NCBI RefSeq assembly: GCF_037908215.1
Contig: NZ_JBBLZC010000013.1
Location: 1 to 64,000, forward strand
Reading direction: 5' to 3'
Length of the DNA: 64,000 nucleotides
Source of the DNA: Benzoatithermus flavus
Lineage (GTDB): Bacteria; Pseudomonadota; Alphaproteobacteria; Geminicoccales; Geminicoccaceae
Shown here: one piece after another, positions 9,250-17,128 of the stretch
How the letters are laid out: each line of letters opens with the position of its first letter
Position numbering within the stretch: the stretch's first letter is position 1
Notes under the pieces: model-generated
The model's database searches: none
What the model saw: only the letters and a program-made list of their open reading frames with translations
Told to the model about the DNA's origin: nothing
Translations under genes and position numbers: made by a program

Positions 9250-9990
9250 ATGCCGAAGCCGATCACGCGTCTGATCAAGGGTTTCGAGGCCTTCCGGAGC
9301 CAGCACTTCGAGCAGGATCCGGAGCTGATGCAGAGCCTCGCCACCGAGGGGCAGCGCCCCGAGGTAATGGTGGTAGCCTGCTCGGACAGCCGGACCGATC
9401 CCGCGATCCTGACCTGTGCCAGGCCGGGCGATCTCTTCATCGTGCGCAACGTGGCGGCGATCGTCCCGCCTTACGATCCGAAGCGGAGCCCGCAGGGCAC
9501 CAGCTCGGCGATCGAGTTCGGGGTGCGCGGGCTCGAGGTCCAGCACATCGTCGTGATCGGCCATGCGCAGTGTGGCGGCATGCGCTTCCTGGCCCAGCAG
9601 GCGAGCGCGCCGCAGCGCGACGGCGGCGGCTTCGAGTTCCTGGGCGGCTGGGTGCGCATCGCCGAGCCCGGCCTCAAGAGCGTGCTCGGGAGCGCCATCC
9701 CGGAAGCGGCGCGAGGCCCGGCGATCGAGCAGGCCGGCATCCTGAACAGCCTGCACAATCTCATGAGCTTTCCCTGGATCCGCGAGCGGGTCGAGGCCGG
9801 GCGGCTGGCGCTGCACGGCTGGTACTACGATCTCGCCTCCGGCCGGATGCTGGCGCTGGATGCCGCCGCCGCCCGCTTCCTGCCGACGCAGGGCGATGCC
9901 CGGCCGATCGTCGGCCACACACCGCTGCCCGACTTCGCCCGTTTCGCCAGGTGCTATGGACCCGACACGTCATGCTGCTCGGCCGCCTGA
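9250..9990 (+). CDS. Beta-class carbonic anhydrase
   Basis: Cytoplasmic zinc enzyme interconverting CO2 and bicarbonate. The family motifs are intact: C44-x-D46-x-R (ACSDSR) and H105-x2-C108 (GHAQCGG), giving the two Cys and one His Zn ligands and the Asp-Arg dyad. The 246-residue length is slightly above average. It lies 27 bp after the PpiC-like gene on the same strand and overlaps the next small gene by 19 bp, so it probably belongs to the nar transcript, perhaps supplying bicarbonate or buffering during anaerobic growth. Confidence 0.93.
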   Translation: MPKPITRLIKGFEAFRSQHFEQDPELMQSLATEGQRPEVMVVACSDSRTDPAILTCARPGDLFIVRNVAAIVPPYDPKRSPQGTSSAIEFGVRGLEVQHIVVIGHAQCGGMRFLAQQASAPQRDGGGFEFLGGWVRIAEPGLKSVLGSAIPEAARGPAIEQAGILNSLHNLMSFPWIRERVEAGRLALHGWYYDLASGRMLALDAAAARFLPTQGDARPIVGHTPLPDFARFARCYGPDTSCCSAA

Positions 9991-10274
9991 TCAAGGAAGC
10001 GCTGCAAGGCCAGGCCCGGTTCGTGGCCGAGCTCGCGGCGGAGGATGCGCCGCTCGCCCGCCTTCTCGCCGAAGGTGCCGCGTGCCGGGGCACCTCGCCC
10101 GAGGCCTATCTCGCGCAAGCCGTGCAGGACTTCCTGGCCGAGGACGACGACGAGGCCTGGACCACGGTGACGAGCGCGCTCCAGGGCGATCGGGCGCCGG
10201 GTGCGGCTTTCCTTGCCGCCGTCGTCCGGCGCCGGCTGCGCCTGGATGGGGTGAGCGAGGCCGCTGACGACTGA
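9972..10274 (+). CDS. Small unknown protein overlapping carbonic anhydrase
   Basis: A 100-residue acidic, helix-rich protein that I do not recognise. It begins inside the end of the carbonic anhydrase gene (19-bp overlap) at MLLGRLIKEALQG. No signal peptide or membrane segment is visible. The protein contains an Asp/Glu cluster (LAEDDDEAW) and ends RRRLRLDGVSEAADD. The overlap and the next gene 9-75 bp away suggest co-transcription in the nar block. The start is uncertain. Confidence 0.55.
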   Translation: MLLGRLIKEALQGQARFVAELAAEDAPLARLLAEGAACRGTSPEAYLAQAVQDFLAEDDDEAWTTVTSALQGDRAPGAAFLAAVVRRRLRLDGVSEAADD

Positions 10275-10349
10275 GGGAACTGCATGGTACGGTTCTTCCT
10301 CGACCACGCGGCGGGCGAGATCCCGGCCCGGTCAGCAAGGGAGCCCATC

Positions 10350-10697
10350 ATGCAGCAGTCCATCGGCAGCCGCGACGCGGCCCCGGACACCTTCAAGGCC
10401 TTCACCGACAAGTACGGCGAGATCGCGGGCTTGTGGGAGGGGCTGGCGCAGGCCGTCGACAAGGCCGGCCCGCTCGACACCAAGATGCGCGAGCTCGTCA
10501 AGCTCGGCATCGCCGTGGGCCAGTTCCACGAGACGGCGGCCAGGAGCCACATCCGCCGTGCTGTGGCCGCCGGAGCGGATCGTGCCGAGCTCGAGCAGGT
10601 GGTCCTCCTTTCCGCCACCATGTGCGGCCTGCCGCGCGCCGTCGCCGGCTGGCAATGGATCGACGAGGAGCTGCGGCGCGCGGCCCAGACAGGTTGA
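10350..10697 (+). CDS. Carboxymuconolactone decarboxylase (AhpD-fold) family protein
   Basis: The 115-residue all-helical protein carries the CMD-family signature MRELVKLGIAVGQ-FHETAARSHIRRAVAAGADRAELEQVV. The CxxC pair of AhpD-type peroxidase partners is missing (FHET at that place), so a thiol redox role is unlikely; a decarboxylase or unknown role remains. The ATG at 10350 has an AAGGGAG ribosome site and gives the usual family length; an in-frame ATG at 10284, also with a GAGGGA site, would add 22 residues. It lies 25 bp before nnrS. Confidence 0.8.
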   Translation: MQQSIGSRDAAPDTFKAFTDKYGEIAGLWEGLAQAVDKAGPLDTKMRELVKLGIAVGQFHETAARSHIRRAVAAGADRAELEQVVLLSATMCGLPRAVAGWQWIDEELRRAAQTG

Positions 10698-10722
10698 TTC
10701 GAAACGAGAGAGACATCCGACG

Positions 10723-11922
10723 ATGCGACCCGAGGTCGAGCGCCTCCCGCCCGTGCTGCAGCACGGCTTTCGTCCCTTCTTCCTTTTGGGCGCCGTCTGG
10801 GCGGTGCTCGCCTTGGCACTGTGGCTCTCGGCCCTCGCCGGGGTCACGCTGCCGACGGCCATGGAGCCGCTCGCCTGGCACCGGCACGAGATGCTGTTCG
10901 GCTACATCTCGGCCGTGATCGCGGCCTTCCTGCTGACGGCCGTGCCGAACTGGACCGGCGGCTTGCCATTGCGCGGCAAGCCGCTCCTGTGGCTCGTGGC
11001 GCTCTGGCTCGCGGCCCGGCTCGCGGTGCTTGCCGGCGCCCGGCTCGGCCCCTGGCCCGGCCTCGTGCTCGACGTGGGCTTTCTTGCGGTGCTGGCGGGC
11101 GTTGTCGCCCGCGAGATCGTGGCCGGCAAGAACTGGCGCAACCTGCCGGTCGTGACGCTCGTGAGCCTCTTGGCGCTGGCCGATCTGCTCTCGCATCTCG
11201 AGCAGGTCCTGACCCTGCCCTGGGACATGCTGGGCGACCGGCTCGCGATCGGCGCCGTCGCCGGTCTCGTGGCGCTGATCGGCGGGCGGATCACGCCGAG
11301 CTTCACGACGAACTGGCTGAAGGCGCGCAAGGCCCAGGCTCTGCCGGCGCCGGTGAGCCGGCTCGACAATGGGGTTTTGATCCTGACCGCCCTGGCACTC
11401 CTCGCCTGGTTCTTCCTGCCGGAGAGCGCCATTGCCGGGCTGCTCCTGCTCGCGGCCGCCGTGGGTACCGCCGCCCGTCTCGCCCGCTGGCAGGGTGCGG
11501 CCACGACGAGCGAGCCGCTTCTTCTCATCCTTCACGTCGGCTACGCTTGGCTGGCCCTGGCCTTCGCCCTCTTCGGCCTCGCCGCCTTCGGCATCGTGCC
11601 GCGCTCGGCGGCGCTGCACGCCATGACCGCGGGTGCTTTCGGCACCATGACGCTCGCCGTGATGACCCGCGCCACGCTGGGCCACACCGGCCGCGCGCTC
11701 ACCGCCGACCGCTGGACGAGCGTGATCTTCGTGCTCGTCAATGTCGGTGCGCTCGCGCGCGTCCTGGCCTCGCTCGTGCCCGCGGCCTACACACCGGCCC
11801 TCCACCTCGCCGGCCTCGCCTGGGGTGGCGCCTTCCTGCTCTACATCCTGCACTACGGCCCGATGCTGCTGGGCCCGCGCCACGTGGCCAAGACGGGGGG
11901 AGCGCCGGCACCGGCGCGGTGA
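10723..11922 (+). CDS. nnrS: NnrS family haem-copper membrane protein
   Basis: Polytopic inner-membrane protein of about 12 helices and 399 residues, of the NnrS family that is induced by NO and protects against nitrosative stress in denitrifiers. The conserved N-terminal HGFRPFFLLGA and PLAWHRHEMLFGY motifs are present, with His residues thought to bind haem or copper. The start at 10723 is supported by an upstream GAGAGA site. It is the last intact gene of the nar block, fitting defence against NO made from nitrite. A diverged copy of its last 80 bp appears at 12166-12245. Confidence 0.92.
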   Translation: MRPEVERLPPVLQHGFRPFFLLGAVWAVLALALWLSALAGVTLPTAMEPLAWHRHEMLFGYISAVIAAFLLTAVPNWTGGLPLRGKPLLWLVALWLAARLAVLAGARLGPWPGLVLDVGFLAVLAGVVAREIVAGKNWRNLPVVTLVSLLALADLLSHLEQVLTLPWDMLGDRLAIGAVAGLVALIGGRITPSFTTNWLKARKAQALPAPVSRLDNGVLILTALALLAWFFLPESAIAGLLLLAAAVGTAARLARWQGAATTSEPLLLILHVGYAWLALAFALFGLAAFGIVPRSAALHAMTAGAFGTMTLAVMTRATLGHTGRALTADRWTSVIFVLVNVGALARVLASLVPAAYTPALHLAGLAWGGAFLLYILHYGPMLLGPRHVAKTGGAPAPAR

Positions 11923-11932
11923 GGGGCAGGCG

Positions 11933-12151
11933 CATGGCCGCAACCTGTTCTGGTCGGACGAGGACGCCTGCTGAATCGCGGACGTGCCGGATCTGAAGTT
12001 CTGCTCGGCCCATGGGGGCAAGCCGGAAGAAGCGCTGGCCGAGGTCAAGGTCGCCAGGCAGGCATGGCTCGAAAGTGCCCGCGAGCATGGCGACCCGATC
12101 CCGGAACCACGCTATCGCCCGGCCATCTACGCTGCCCGGAGAGTCGCATAA
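11933..12151 (+). pseudogene. HicB-like antitoxin remnant with internal stop
   Basis: Reading 11933-12151 in one frame gives FWSDEDAC, a TGA stop at 11972, then IADVPDLKFCSAHGGKPEEA and LAEVKVARQAWLESAREHGDP, ending IPEPRYRPAIYAARRVA. This is the HicB antitoxin fold (W/Y-IA-VP-L-GCSAHGDTPEEAL ... WLEAA ... PIPEP). The TGA stands where HicB proteins have an aromatic residue, so TGG to TGA is the likely lesion. The N-terminus is also lost: homology begins about 20 bp after the nnrS stop. No hicA toxin gene is nearby. Confidence 0.75.
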
Positions 12152-12165
12152 AAACGACCACTCCC

Positions 12166-12291
12166 GCCTGGGGCGGCGCCTTCCTGCCCTACATCCCGCA
12201 CTGCGGCCCGATGCTGCTGGGGGCGCGCCACGTCGCCAGAACGGGCACGCCGACGGCCGAGCGCATGGCTGCCATCGCAAGACACACGTGA
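12166..12291 (+). pseudogene. Diverged duplicate of the nnrS 3' end
   Basis: Bases 12166-12245 match the nnrS 3' end (11818-11897) at roughly 88 percent and encode WGGAFLPYIPHCGPMLLGAR, against WGGAFLLYILHYGPMLLGPR in NnrS. After the match the copy continues to a stop at 12291 with its own tail. It has no start or upstream part. With the hicB remnant it looks like the scar of a deletion or recombination event that removed most of a second nnrS-like gene. Confidence 0.7.
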
Positions 12292-12366
12292 CGTTCCGCT
12301 AGGGCAGGAACAGGCATCCGGTCTATGGTCTGCCCTTTCCTCGCAGGCAGGCGTGGAGAGGACCGG

Positions 12367-12822
12367 ATGCTCACCCTCAAGATCAACGGCAAGGCCGTCG
12401 AGGTCGACGCCGAGCCCGACACACCCTTGCTCTGGGTGCTGCGCGACCATCTCGGGATGACCGGCACCAAGTATGGCTGCGGCATCGCCCAGTGCGGGGC
12501 CTGCACCGTCCACGTCGACGGGGTCGCCACCCGCTCGTGCCAGCTTCCCGTCGAAGGGGCCACCGGTGTCGAGATCACCACGATCGAAGGCCTCGGCGGC
12601 AAGGTCGGCGAGGCGGTGCGGACCGCCTGGCAGAAGCTCCAGGTCGTGCAGTGCGGCTACTGCCAGTCCGGGCAGATCATGGCGGCGGCGGCACTCCTCG
12701 CCGAGAACCGGAAGCCCGGCGACGCCGACATCGATGCGGCCATGACCAATATCTGCCGCTGCGCCACCTACCAGCGCATCCGCGCTGCCGTGCACCACGC
12801 GGCCGAGCTTCTGGAGGCCTGA
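12367..12822 (+). CDS. (2Fe-2S)-binding subunit of an IorA/aldehyde oxidase-type molybdoenzyme
   Basis: Small electron-transfer subunit with two [2Fe-2S] clusters. The plant-type cluster ligands are C38, C43, C46 and C58 (YGCGIAQCGAC ... SC). The second, alpha-helical cluster is bound by C96, C99, C130 and C132 (VQCGYCQSGQ ... NICRCATY). Its 151 residues fit the IorA/CoxS family. The start at 12367 has GAGAGGA upstream. It sits 3 bp before the large subunit gene, forming a two-gene operon with no FAD-subunit gene, as in isoquinoline 1-oxidoreductase systems. Confidence 0.93.
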   Translation: MLTLKINGKAVEVDAEPDTPLLWVLRDHLGMTGTKYGCGIAQCGACTVHVDGVATRSCQLPVEGATGVEITTIEGLGGKVGEAVRTAWQKLQVVQCGYCQSGQIMAAAALLAENRKPGDADIDAAMTNICRCATYQRIRAAVHHAAELLEA

Positions 12823-12825
12823 GCC

Positions 12826-15063
12826 ATGCTGCCTCTCGCCAATCTCCTCCCGGAGTCCATGGCGTCGGCGACGAGCCGCCGCCGCTTTCTCGTGGGCGCC
12901 GCCGTGGCGGGTGCCGGGCTCACGATCGGCTTCGGCGTGCCCGGTGTGGTGCGCGCGGCCGGGCCGCAGGGCACGCCCGATACGGCGGTCCAGCCGTTCG
13001 AGGCCTACCTGCGCATCGCTCCCGACAACACGGTGACGGTGCTCGCAGCGCATCTCGAGATGGGTCAGGGCCCCTATACCGGCATCGCCACCCTCGTCGC
13101 CGAGGAACTGGATGCCGACTGGAGCCAGATGCGCGCCGAGGGGGCCTGGGGCAATCCCAAGCTCTACGGCAACCTCGCCTGGGGCGGCAACGTGCAGGGC
13201 ACGGGCGGCTCGACGGCGATGGCGAGCTCATTCATGCGCTACCGCAAGGCCGGGGCGCTGGCACGCTCGATGCTGGTCGCGGCGGCGGCCAAGGAATGGA
13301 GGGTGCCGGCCGAGGAGATCAAGGTCGAGCGCGGCGTGCTCTCGCATCCTTCCGGCAAGCGCGCCACCATGGGCGAACTCGCGGACGCAGCCGCACGGAT
13401 CGGCGAGGAGATGCTGGCGGCGATGCAGCCCGCGACCGAGGTGCCGCTCAAGGATCCCGGCAGCTTCAGGCTCATCGGCGACCCGAGCCTGCCGCGGCTC
13501 GACAACGTCGCGAAGACGACGGGAGCGCCCGTCTTCACGATCGACGTCCGGCTGCCCGGCATGCTCACGGCCGTGGTGGCGCACCCGCCGCGCTTCGGCG
13601 GCAAGGTCAAGAGCTTCGACGCCAGCGAGGCGCGGAAGGTCAAGGGCGTCGTCGACGTGGTCGAGATCCCGCGCGGGGTCGCGGTCGTGGCCGAGACCAC
13701 CTGGGCGGCGATCAAGGGACGGAACGCGCTGAAGGTGGAATGGGACGAGAGCGGGGCCGAGCGGCGCGGCTCGGACCGGCTCCTCGCCGAATACAAGGCG
13801 CTGCTCGATCGAGCCGATGGTGTGGCCGTGGCCAGGAACGACGGTGATGTCGAGGCGGCGCTCGGCAGCGGCAAGCGGCTCGAGGCGGTGTTCGAGTTTC
13901 CCTACCTCGCCCACGCCGCGCTCGAGCCGATGAACGCGGTCGCCTGGAAGCACGACGGGATCGTCGAGGTCTGGGGCGGGCACCAGATGCCGGACCTCTA
14001 CCAGGCCGTGGCGGCGAAGATCGCCGAGCTGCCACCGGACAAGGTGCGGCTGCACGTGATGATGGCGGGCGGCAGCTTCGGCCGGCGCGCGACACCCGAT
14101 GCCGACGTGATCGCGGAAGCCTGCAGCATCGCCAAGGCGATCGGCTGGAAGGCGCCGGTCAAGCTGCAATGGACCCGCGAGGACGACATGACCGCCGGGC
14201 GCTACCGCCCGATCTACGTCCACAAGCTCGAGGCGGCGCTCGACGACGAGGGCCGGCTCGCCGCCTGGCGCCAGCGCATCGTCGGCCAGTCGATCATGAA
14301 GGGCTCGCCGTTCTCGGCCTTCGTCAAGAACGGGGTCGATCCGACTTCGGTCGAAGGGGCCAGCAACCTGCCCTATGCGATCCCGAACTTCCGGGTCGAG
14401 CTGGTGACGACCGACGTCGGCGTGCCGGTACTGTGGTGGCGCTCGGTCGGCAGCACGCATACGGCCTATGCCGCGGAAGTGTTCGTGGACGAGCTGGCGC
14501 ACGCTGCGGGGCAGGACCCGATCGTGTTCCGCCTCGCGATGCTGGGCGACGACAAACCGCGGCACCGGGCGGTGCTGGAGGCGGTGCGCGACGCCTCGGG
14601 CTGGGGCTCGCCGCTGCCGGAGGGCCGGGCGCGCGGCGTAGCACTCGCCGAGAGCTTCGACAGCTACGTGGCGCAGGTGGCCGAGGTCTCGCTCGAGGGC
14701 GACAGGCTGCGCGTCCACAAGGTGACGTGCGCGGTCGATTGCGGCATCGCGATCAACCCCGACGTCATCAAGGCACAGATGCAGGGCGGCATCGGCTTCG
14801 GGCTGGGGGCGATCCTGAAGGGCGAGATCACGCTCGATGGTGGCAGGGTGGTCCAGACCAACTTCGACGGCTACGACGTGTTGCGGATGAGCGAGATGCC
14901 GGAGGTCGAGGTCCACATCGTGCGGTCGGGCGAGCCGCCGACGGGCGTGGGCGAGCCCGGCGTGCCGCCGATCGGTCCTGCGGTCGCGAACGCCGTCATG
15001 GCGCTCAGCGGCAAGCGGATGCACGTCCTGCCGTTCAGCCGGAGCGATCTCAGGAGCGCCTGA
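12826..15063 (+). CDS. Molybdopterin-binding subunit, IorB/aldehyde oxidase family, Tat-exported
   Basis: The 745-residue large subunit of a xanthine dehydrogenase-family enzyme that hydroxylates an aldehyde or N-heterocycle. The N-terminus carries a twin-arginine signal (SRRRFLVGAAVAGAGL from residue 17), so the complex should be periplasmic, like IorAB-type enzymes. Molybdopterin-binding motifs such as GGSFGRRATPDAD and the C-terminal GVGEPGVPPIGPAVANAV with the catalytic Glu are present. A second ATG at 12859 would also retain the Tat motif. The true substrate cannot be read from sequence. It ends 7 bp before the convergent rhomboid gene. Confidence 0.92.
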   Translation: MLPLANLLPESMASATSRRRFLVGAAVAGAGLTIGFGVPGVVRAAGPQGTPDTAVQPFEAYLRIAPDNTVTVLAAHLEMGQGPYTGIATLVAEELDADWSQMRAEGAWGNPKLYGNLAWGGNVQGTGGSTAMASSFMRYRKAGALARSMLVAAAAKEWRVPAEEIKVERGVLSHPSGKRATMGELADAAARIGEEMLAAMQPATEVPLKDPGSFRLIGDPSLPRLDNVAKTTGAPVFTIDVRLPGMLTAVVAHPPRFGGKVKSFDASEARKVKGVVDVVEIPRGVAVVAETTWAAIKGRNALKVEWDESGAERRGSDRLLAEYKALLDRADGVAVARNDGDVEAALGSGKRLEAVFEFPYLAHAALEPMNAVAWKHDGIVEVWGGHQMPDLYQAVAAKIAELPPDKVRLHVMMAGGSFGRRATPDADVIAEACSIAKAIGWKAPVKLQWTREDDMTAGRYRPIYVHKLEAALDDEGRLAAWRQRIVGQSIMKGSPFSAFVKNGVDPTSVEGASNLPYAIPNFRVELVTTDVGVPVLWWRSVGSTHTAYAAEVFVDELAHAAGQDPIVFRLAMLGDDKPRHRAVLEAVRDASGWGSPLPEGRARGVALAESFDSYVAQVAEVSLEGDRLRVHKVTCAVDCGIAINPDVIKAQMQGGIGFGLGAILKGEITLDGGRVVQTNFDGYDVLRMSEMPEVEVHIVRSGEPPTGVGEPGVPPIGPAVANAVMALSGKRMHVLPFSRSDLRSA

Positions 15064-15070
15064 GCCGCCG

Positions 15071-15955
15071 CTACCCGGCGTGGCCCAGCGCCAGGAGCCA
15101 TGCCGAGACGACGAGGCCGCACGCGATGGCGCCATAGATGGCTTGCGCGCGCGGCCCGCGCGGGATGCGGCTTCCGTGGTGGGCGAGCAGCAGGCCCAGC
15201 GTCACGCCGGTTCCGAAGCCCGCGACGTGGGCACCGACGGCGGTGCGCTCGCCGCTGGTGCCGAGCTGGACCAGAAGGAGGACACCGGCCGCGAGCGGCG
15301 CCCAGCGGCGGACTCCGCCGCGCCACGGCACGACCCCGGCCCGGCGCCAGTAGCCGGCGAGGATGCCCAAGGCCGCGAACAGCGCGGTGGAAGCCCCCAC
15401 GGCGGTGTGCTCGGGCGTGCTGAGGAACGCATCCAGCGCGTTGCCGAGCGCACCGCCGACGAGGATCGCAAGCCACGCGAGCCCTGCGCCCAGGAGCTGG
15501 GTTGCGAGCAGGCCGAAGGCGATGCCGGCGGCGAGGTTACCCAAGAGATGGACGGCATCGGCATGGAGGGTGAGCGCCGTCACGGTCCGCCACCAGGCTC
15601 CTGCACGGATCAGGCCGGCCTGCGCGGCGCCGGCCGCGGACCAGTCGATTCCGAGGAGCCGGCGCTCGTCGGCGCCGTGAAAGAACAGGAGGATCATGCA
15701 GCAGAAGAGGGCGGCGCCAAGCCCGTGGAAGGCCGCGGATGGCTCTGCCCGTGGCTTCGGTGCGGGCACATTCTCGTGCGCGTAGAGCTCGAGCTCGCGC
15801 CGCGCCCGCTCGACGTCCGGTGCCGCCACGAGGAGCGACACGCCCCAGCCGTCGCCGACGAGGCGGTAATCGACCCCCACCGCGGCCAGCACGAGCGCCA
15901 ACGGCTCGGCATCGGCGCGTCGCCTGAACCGGCCGATCTCGACGAGATCCGTCAT
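15071..15955 (-). CDS. Rhomboid family intramembrane protease-like protein with DUF2007-like N-terminus
   Basis: About 294 residues. The first 70 are soluble (MTDLVEIGRFRRRADAEPLALV and a second beta strand unit), resembling a signal-transducing DUF2007-like domain. The rest has six or seven helices with rhomboid features: HADAVHLLGN, the serine segment GASTALFAALG and a C-terminal AHVAGFGTG His motif. The usual GxSG reads GAST, so the residue after the catalytic Ser is changed, and activity is uncertain. The ATG at 15955 is preferred to an in-frame start at 15991. It converges with the IorB-type gene. Confidence 0.82.
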   Translation of the reverse strand: MTDLVEIGRFRRRADAEPLALVLAAVGVDYRLVGDGWGVSLLVAAPDVERARRELELYAHENVPAPKPRAEPSAAFHGLGAALFCCMILLFFHGADERRLLGIDWSAAGAAQAGLIRAGAWWRTVTALTLHADAVHLLGNLAAGIAFGLLATQLLGAGLAWLAILVGGALGNALDAFLSTPEHTAVGASTALFAALGILAGYWRRAGVVPWRGGVRRWAPLAAGVLLLVQLGTSGERTAVGAHVAGFGTGVTLGLLLAHHGSRIPRGPRAQAIYGAIACGLVVSAWLLALGHAG

Positions 15956-15996
15956 GCGGCTGCTGCCCGCTCCTTCGATGCCGCGGCACAATGACA

Positions 15997-16029
15997 GCGG
16001 CTGCGAGCCAGATGTGGTCTCGCAGCCGC
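15997..16029. terminator. Strong hairpin between rhomboid gene and small-gene pair
   Basis: A perfect 11-bp stem, GCGGCTGCGAG (15997-16007) with CTCGCAGCCGC (16019-16029), closes an 11-nt loop. It lies 65 bp after the stop of the 84-residue gene on the minus strand and 40 bp before the rhomboid start. No T run follows, so it may be a terminator of the upstream small operon or an mRNA structure. Confidence 0.5.
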
Positions 16030-16093
16030 GGGCGGCGAACCCCGAGCGGAGATGTCGGCCGGCCGCTCGGCGTCGCAGGGCTGGGCCTCGGGT

Positions 16094-16348
16094 CTAACCG
16101 CGCCGTGGGCGTCGGGTCGGGCCCGGGAACGACACCCGGACCAGCGGCGGCAGGTCGACGATCCGGCCGGTCGCGTCCTGGACCGTGCCGTAGATCAGCA
16201 GGCCATCGTCGCGAGGATCCTCCAAGATCCCCGTGAGGGCCCGCGACGCAGCCAGCCGGCGGGCGAGAAGGCGGCCGGCGGCCAGGGCTGCGGTCTTGGT
16301 GCCGTAGGTGGTCGTGGTACCCGTGGCATGATCGAGGACCTGGGGCAT
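16094..16348 (-). CDS. Small unknown protein (84 aa)
   Basis: Unrecognised 84-residue protein starting MPQVLDHATGTTTTYGTKTA with a GAGGGA ribosome site 7 bp before the ATG. It has a predicted helix (AALAAGRLLARRLAASRAL) and a beta-like segment DDGLLIYGTVQDATGRIVDL and a basic tail. It lies 9 bp after the 64-residue gene at 16358-16552, and the two probably form one transcript beside the integrated element. Confidence 0.5.
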   Translation of the reverse strand: MPQVLDHATGTTTTYGTKTAALAAGRLLARRLAASRALTGILEDPRDDGLLIYGTVQDATGRIVDLPPLVRVSFPGPTRRPRRG

Positions 16349-16357
16349 GGTCGTCCC

Positions 16358-16552
16358 TCAGGCCGGCTGCAAGATGCCGTGCCCCGGTGCCGGCTGACCG
16401 GCGGTGGCTCGCTTGCGCTGCCGCCCGGCCGCGACCTCGAGCGGCTCGGCCGCGATGTCGCACGCCTCCTGCTCCCAGCAATCGATCGCCTCCTGCAGGC
16501 TCGTGCACGCCTCCTCGAGCCTACGCCGCCGCACGATCCAGATCACCTTCAT
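16358..16552 (-). CDS. Small unknown protein (64 aa)
   Basis: Unrecognised 64-residue protein, MKVIWIVRRRRLEEACTSLQ at the start, with a good GGAGGG ribosome site 5 bp before the ATG. It is a short helix-rich protein with two Cys residues and an Arg/Lys-rich C-terminal part. It overlaps nothing and leads directly into the 84-residue gene. The 330 bp between its start and the left att repeat (16553-16881) contain no gene I can support. Confidence 0.5.
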   Translation of the reverse strand: MKVIWIVRRRRLEEACTSLQEAIDCWEQEACDIAAEPLEVAAGRQRKRATAGQPAPGHGILQPA

Positions 16553-16881
16553 CGCACCCTCCAGAGCATGGTTCCGGGCCAGCGCCGAACTCCTTCAGCC
16601 TGCCGCAGGAGGCCGCGCCGAGCTGTGCGTCGAGTCACTGGAAGGAGGATGATCACGAGCGAGAAGCACGAACGGTCCGTGATGGCAGCGGGGCAGCCAT
16701 CACGGGCGAGCGCGCGCCCGAGTGGAGGATCGTCGTGCTGCCAGCCCAGCCGGAACAGGCCGGAAAGCACGGCGTGGCTCCACCGGCGCTCCCTGGCCGG
16801 CCAGAGCGCAGACCTCGACCCACCGCCAAGGACGAGGGCGCTGGGCAGGTCGAGACCAAGAAGTTGCGCGAAGAGAATGAA

Positions 16882-16937
16882 TGATGGTGGAGCCGATCGG
16901 ACTCGAACCGACGATATCCTGCTTGCAAAGCAGGCGC
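16882..16937. repeat. attL direct repeat (56 bp)
   Basis: This copy of the tRNA-Ala 3' portion matches 24457-24512 at 55 of 56 positions (T instead of C in the variable part before the anticodon stem). It defines the left crossover region of the integrative element. Confidence 0.85.
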
Positions 16938-16967
16938 GATGCGGAAGTCCAACTGGTCCATCGCCCC
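16885..16967 (-). pseudogene. Degenerate tRNA-Ala copy (attL)
   Basis: The 3' half is identical to the intact tRNA-Ala(TGC) at 24460-24535 except for one base and includes the TGC anticodon loop and CCA. The 5' half is degenerate: the sequence still reads GGGGCGA at its 5' end and has an AGTTGG D-loop, but positions 6 and 7 of the acceptor stem no longer pair and the D-arm region is 7 nt longer, for 83 nt in total. It should not be functional. It marks the left junction of the element. Confidence 0.75.
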
Positions 16968-17062
16968 GGTTCGGCCCGGAGTTTCCTTTGAGAGACAAGG
17001 GGTTGCCGCTCTGGGCAGGACACGCGCCATGAGCCTCTGACCCCCACTGTCTGGCTCCTCGT

Positions 17063-17082
17063 TGCTCCACCAGTGCTCCACG
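17063..17082 (+). repeat. 20-bp terminal direct repeat, left copy
   Basis: TGCTCCACCAGTGCTCCACG is found identically at 24347-24366. The left copy lies 47 bp before the integrase start, the right copy about 90 bp inside the right att repeat. The placement near both ends is what is expected of integrase arm-type binding sites. Confidence 0.6.
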
Positions 17083-17128
17083 GCTGCTCCACGAGGGACG
17101 GCCTGGAGCCCACGCAACGGGACCGGAC

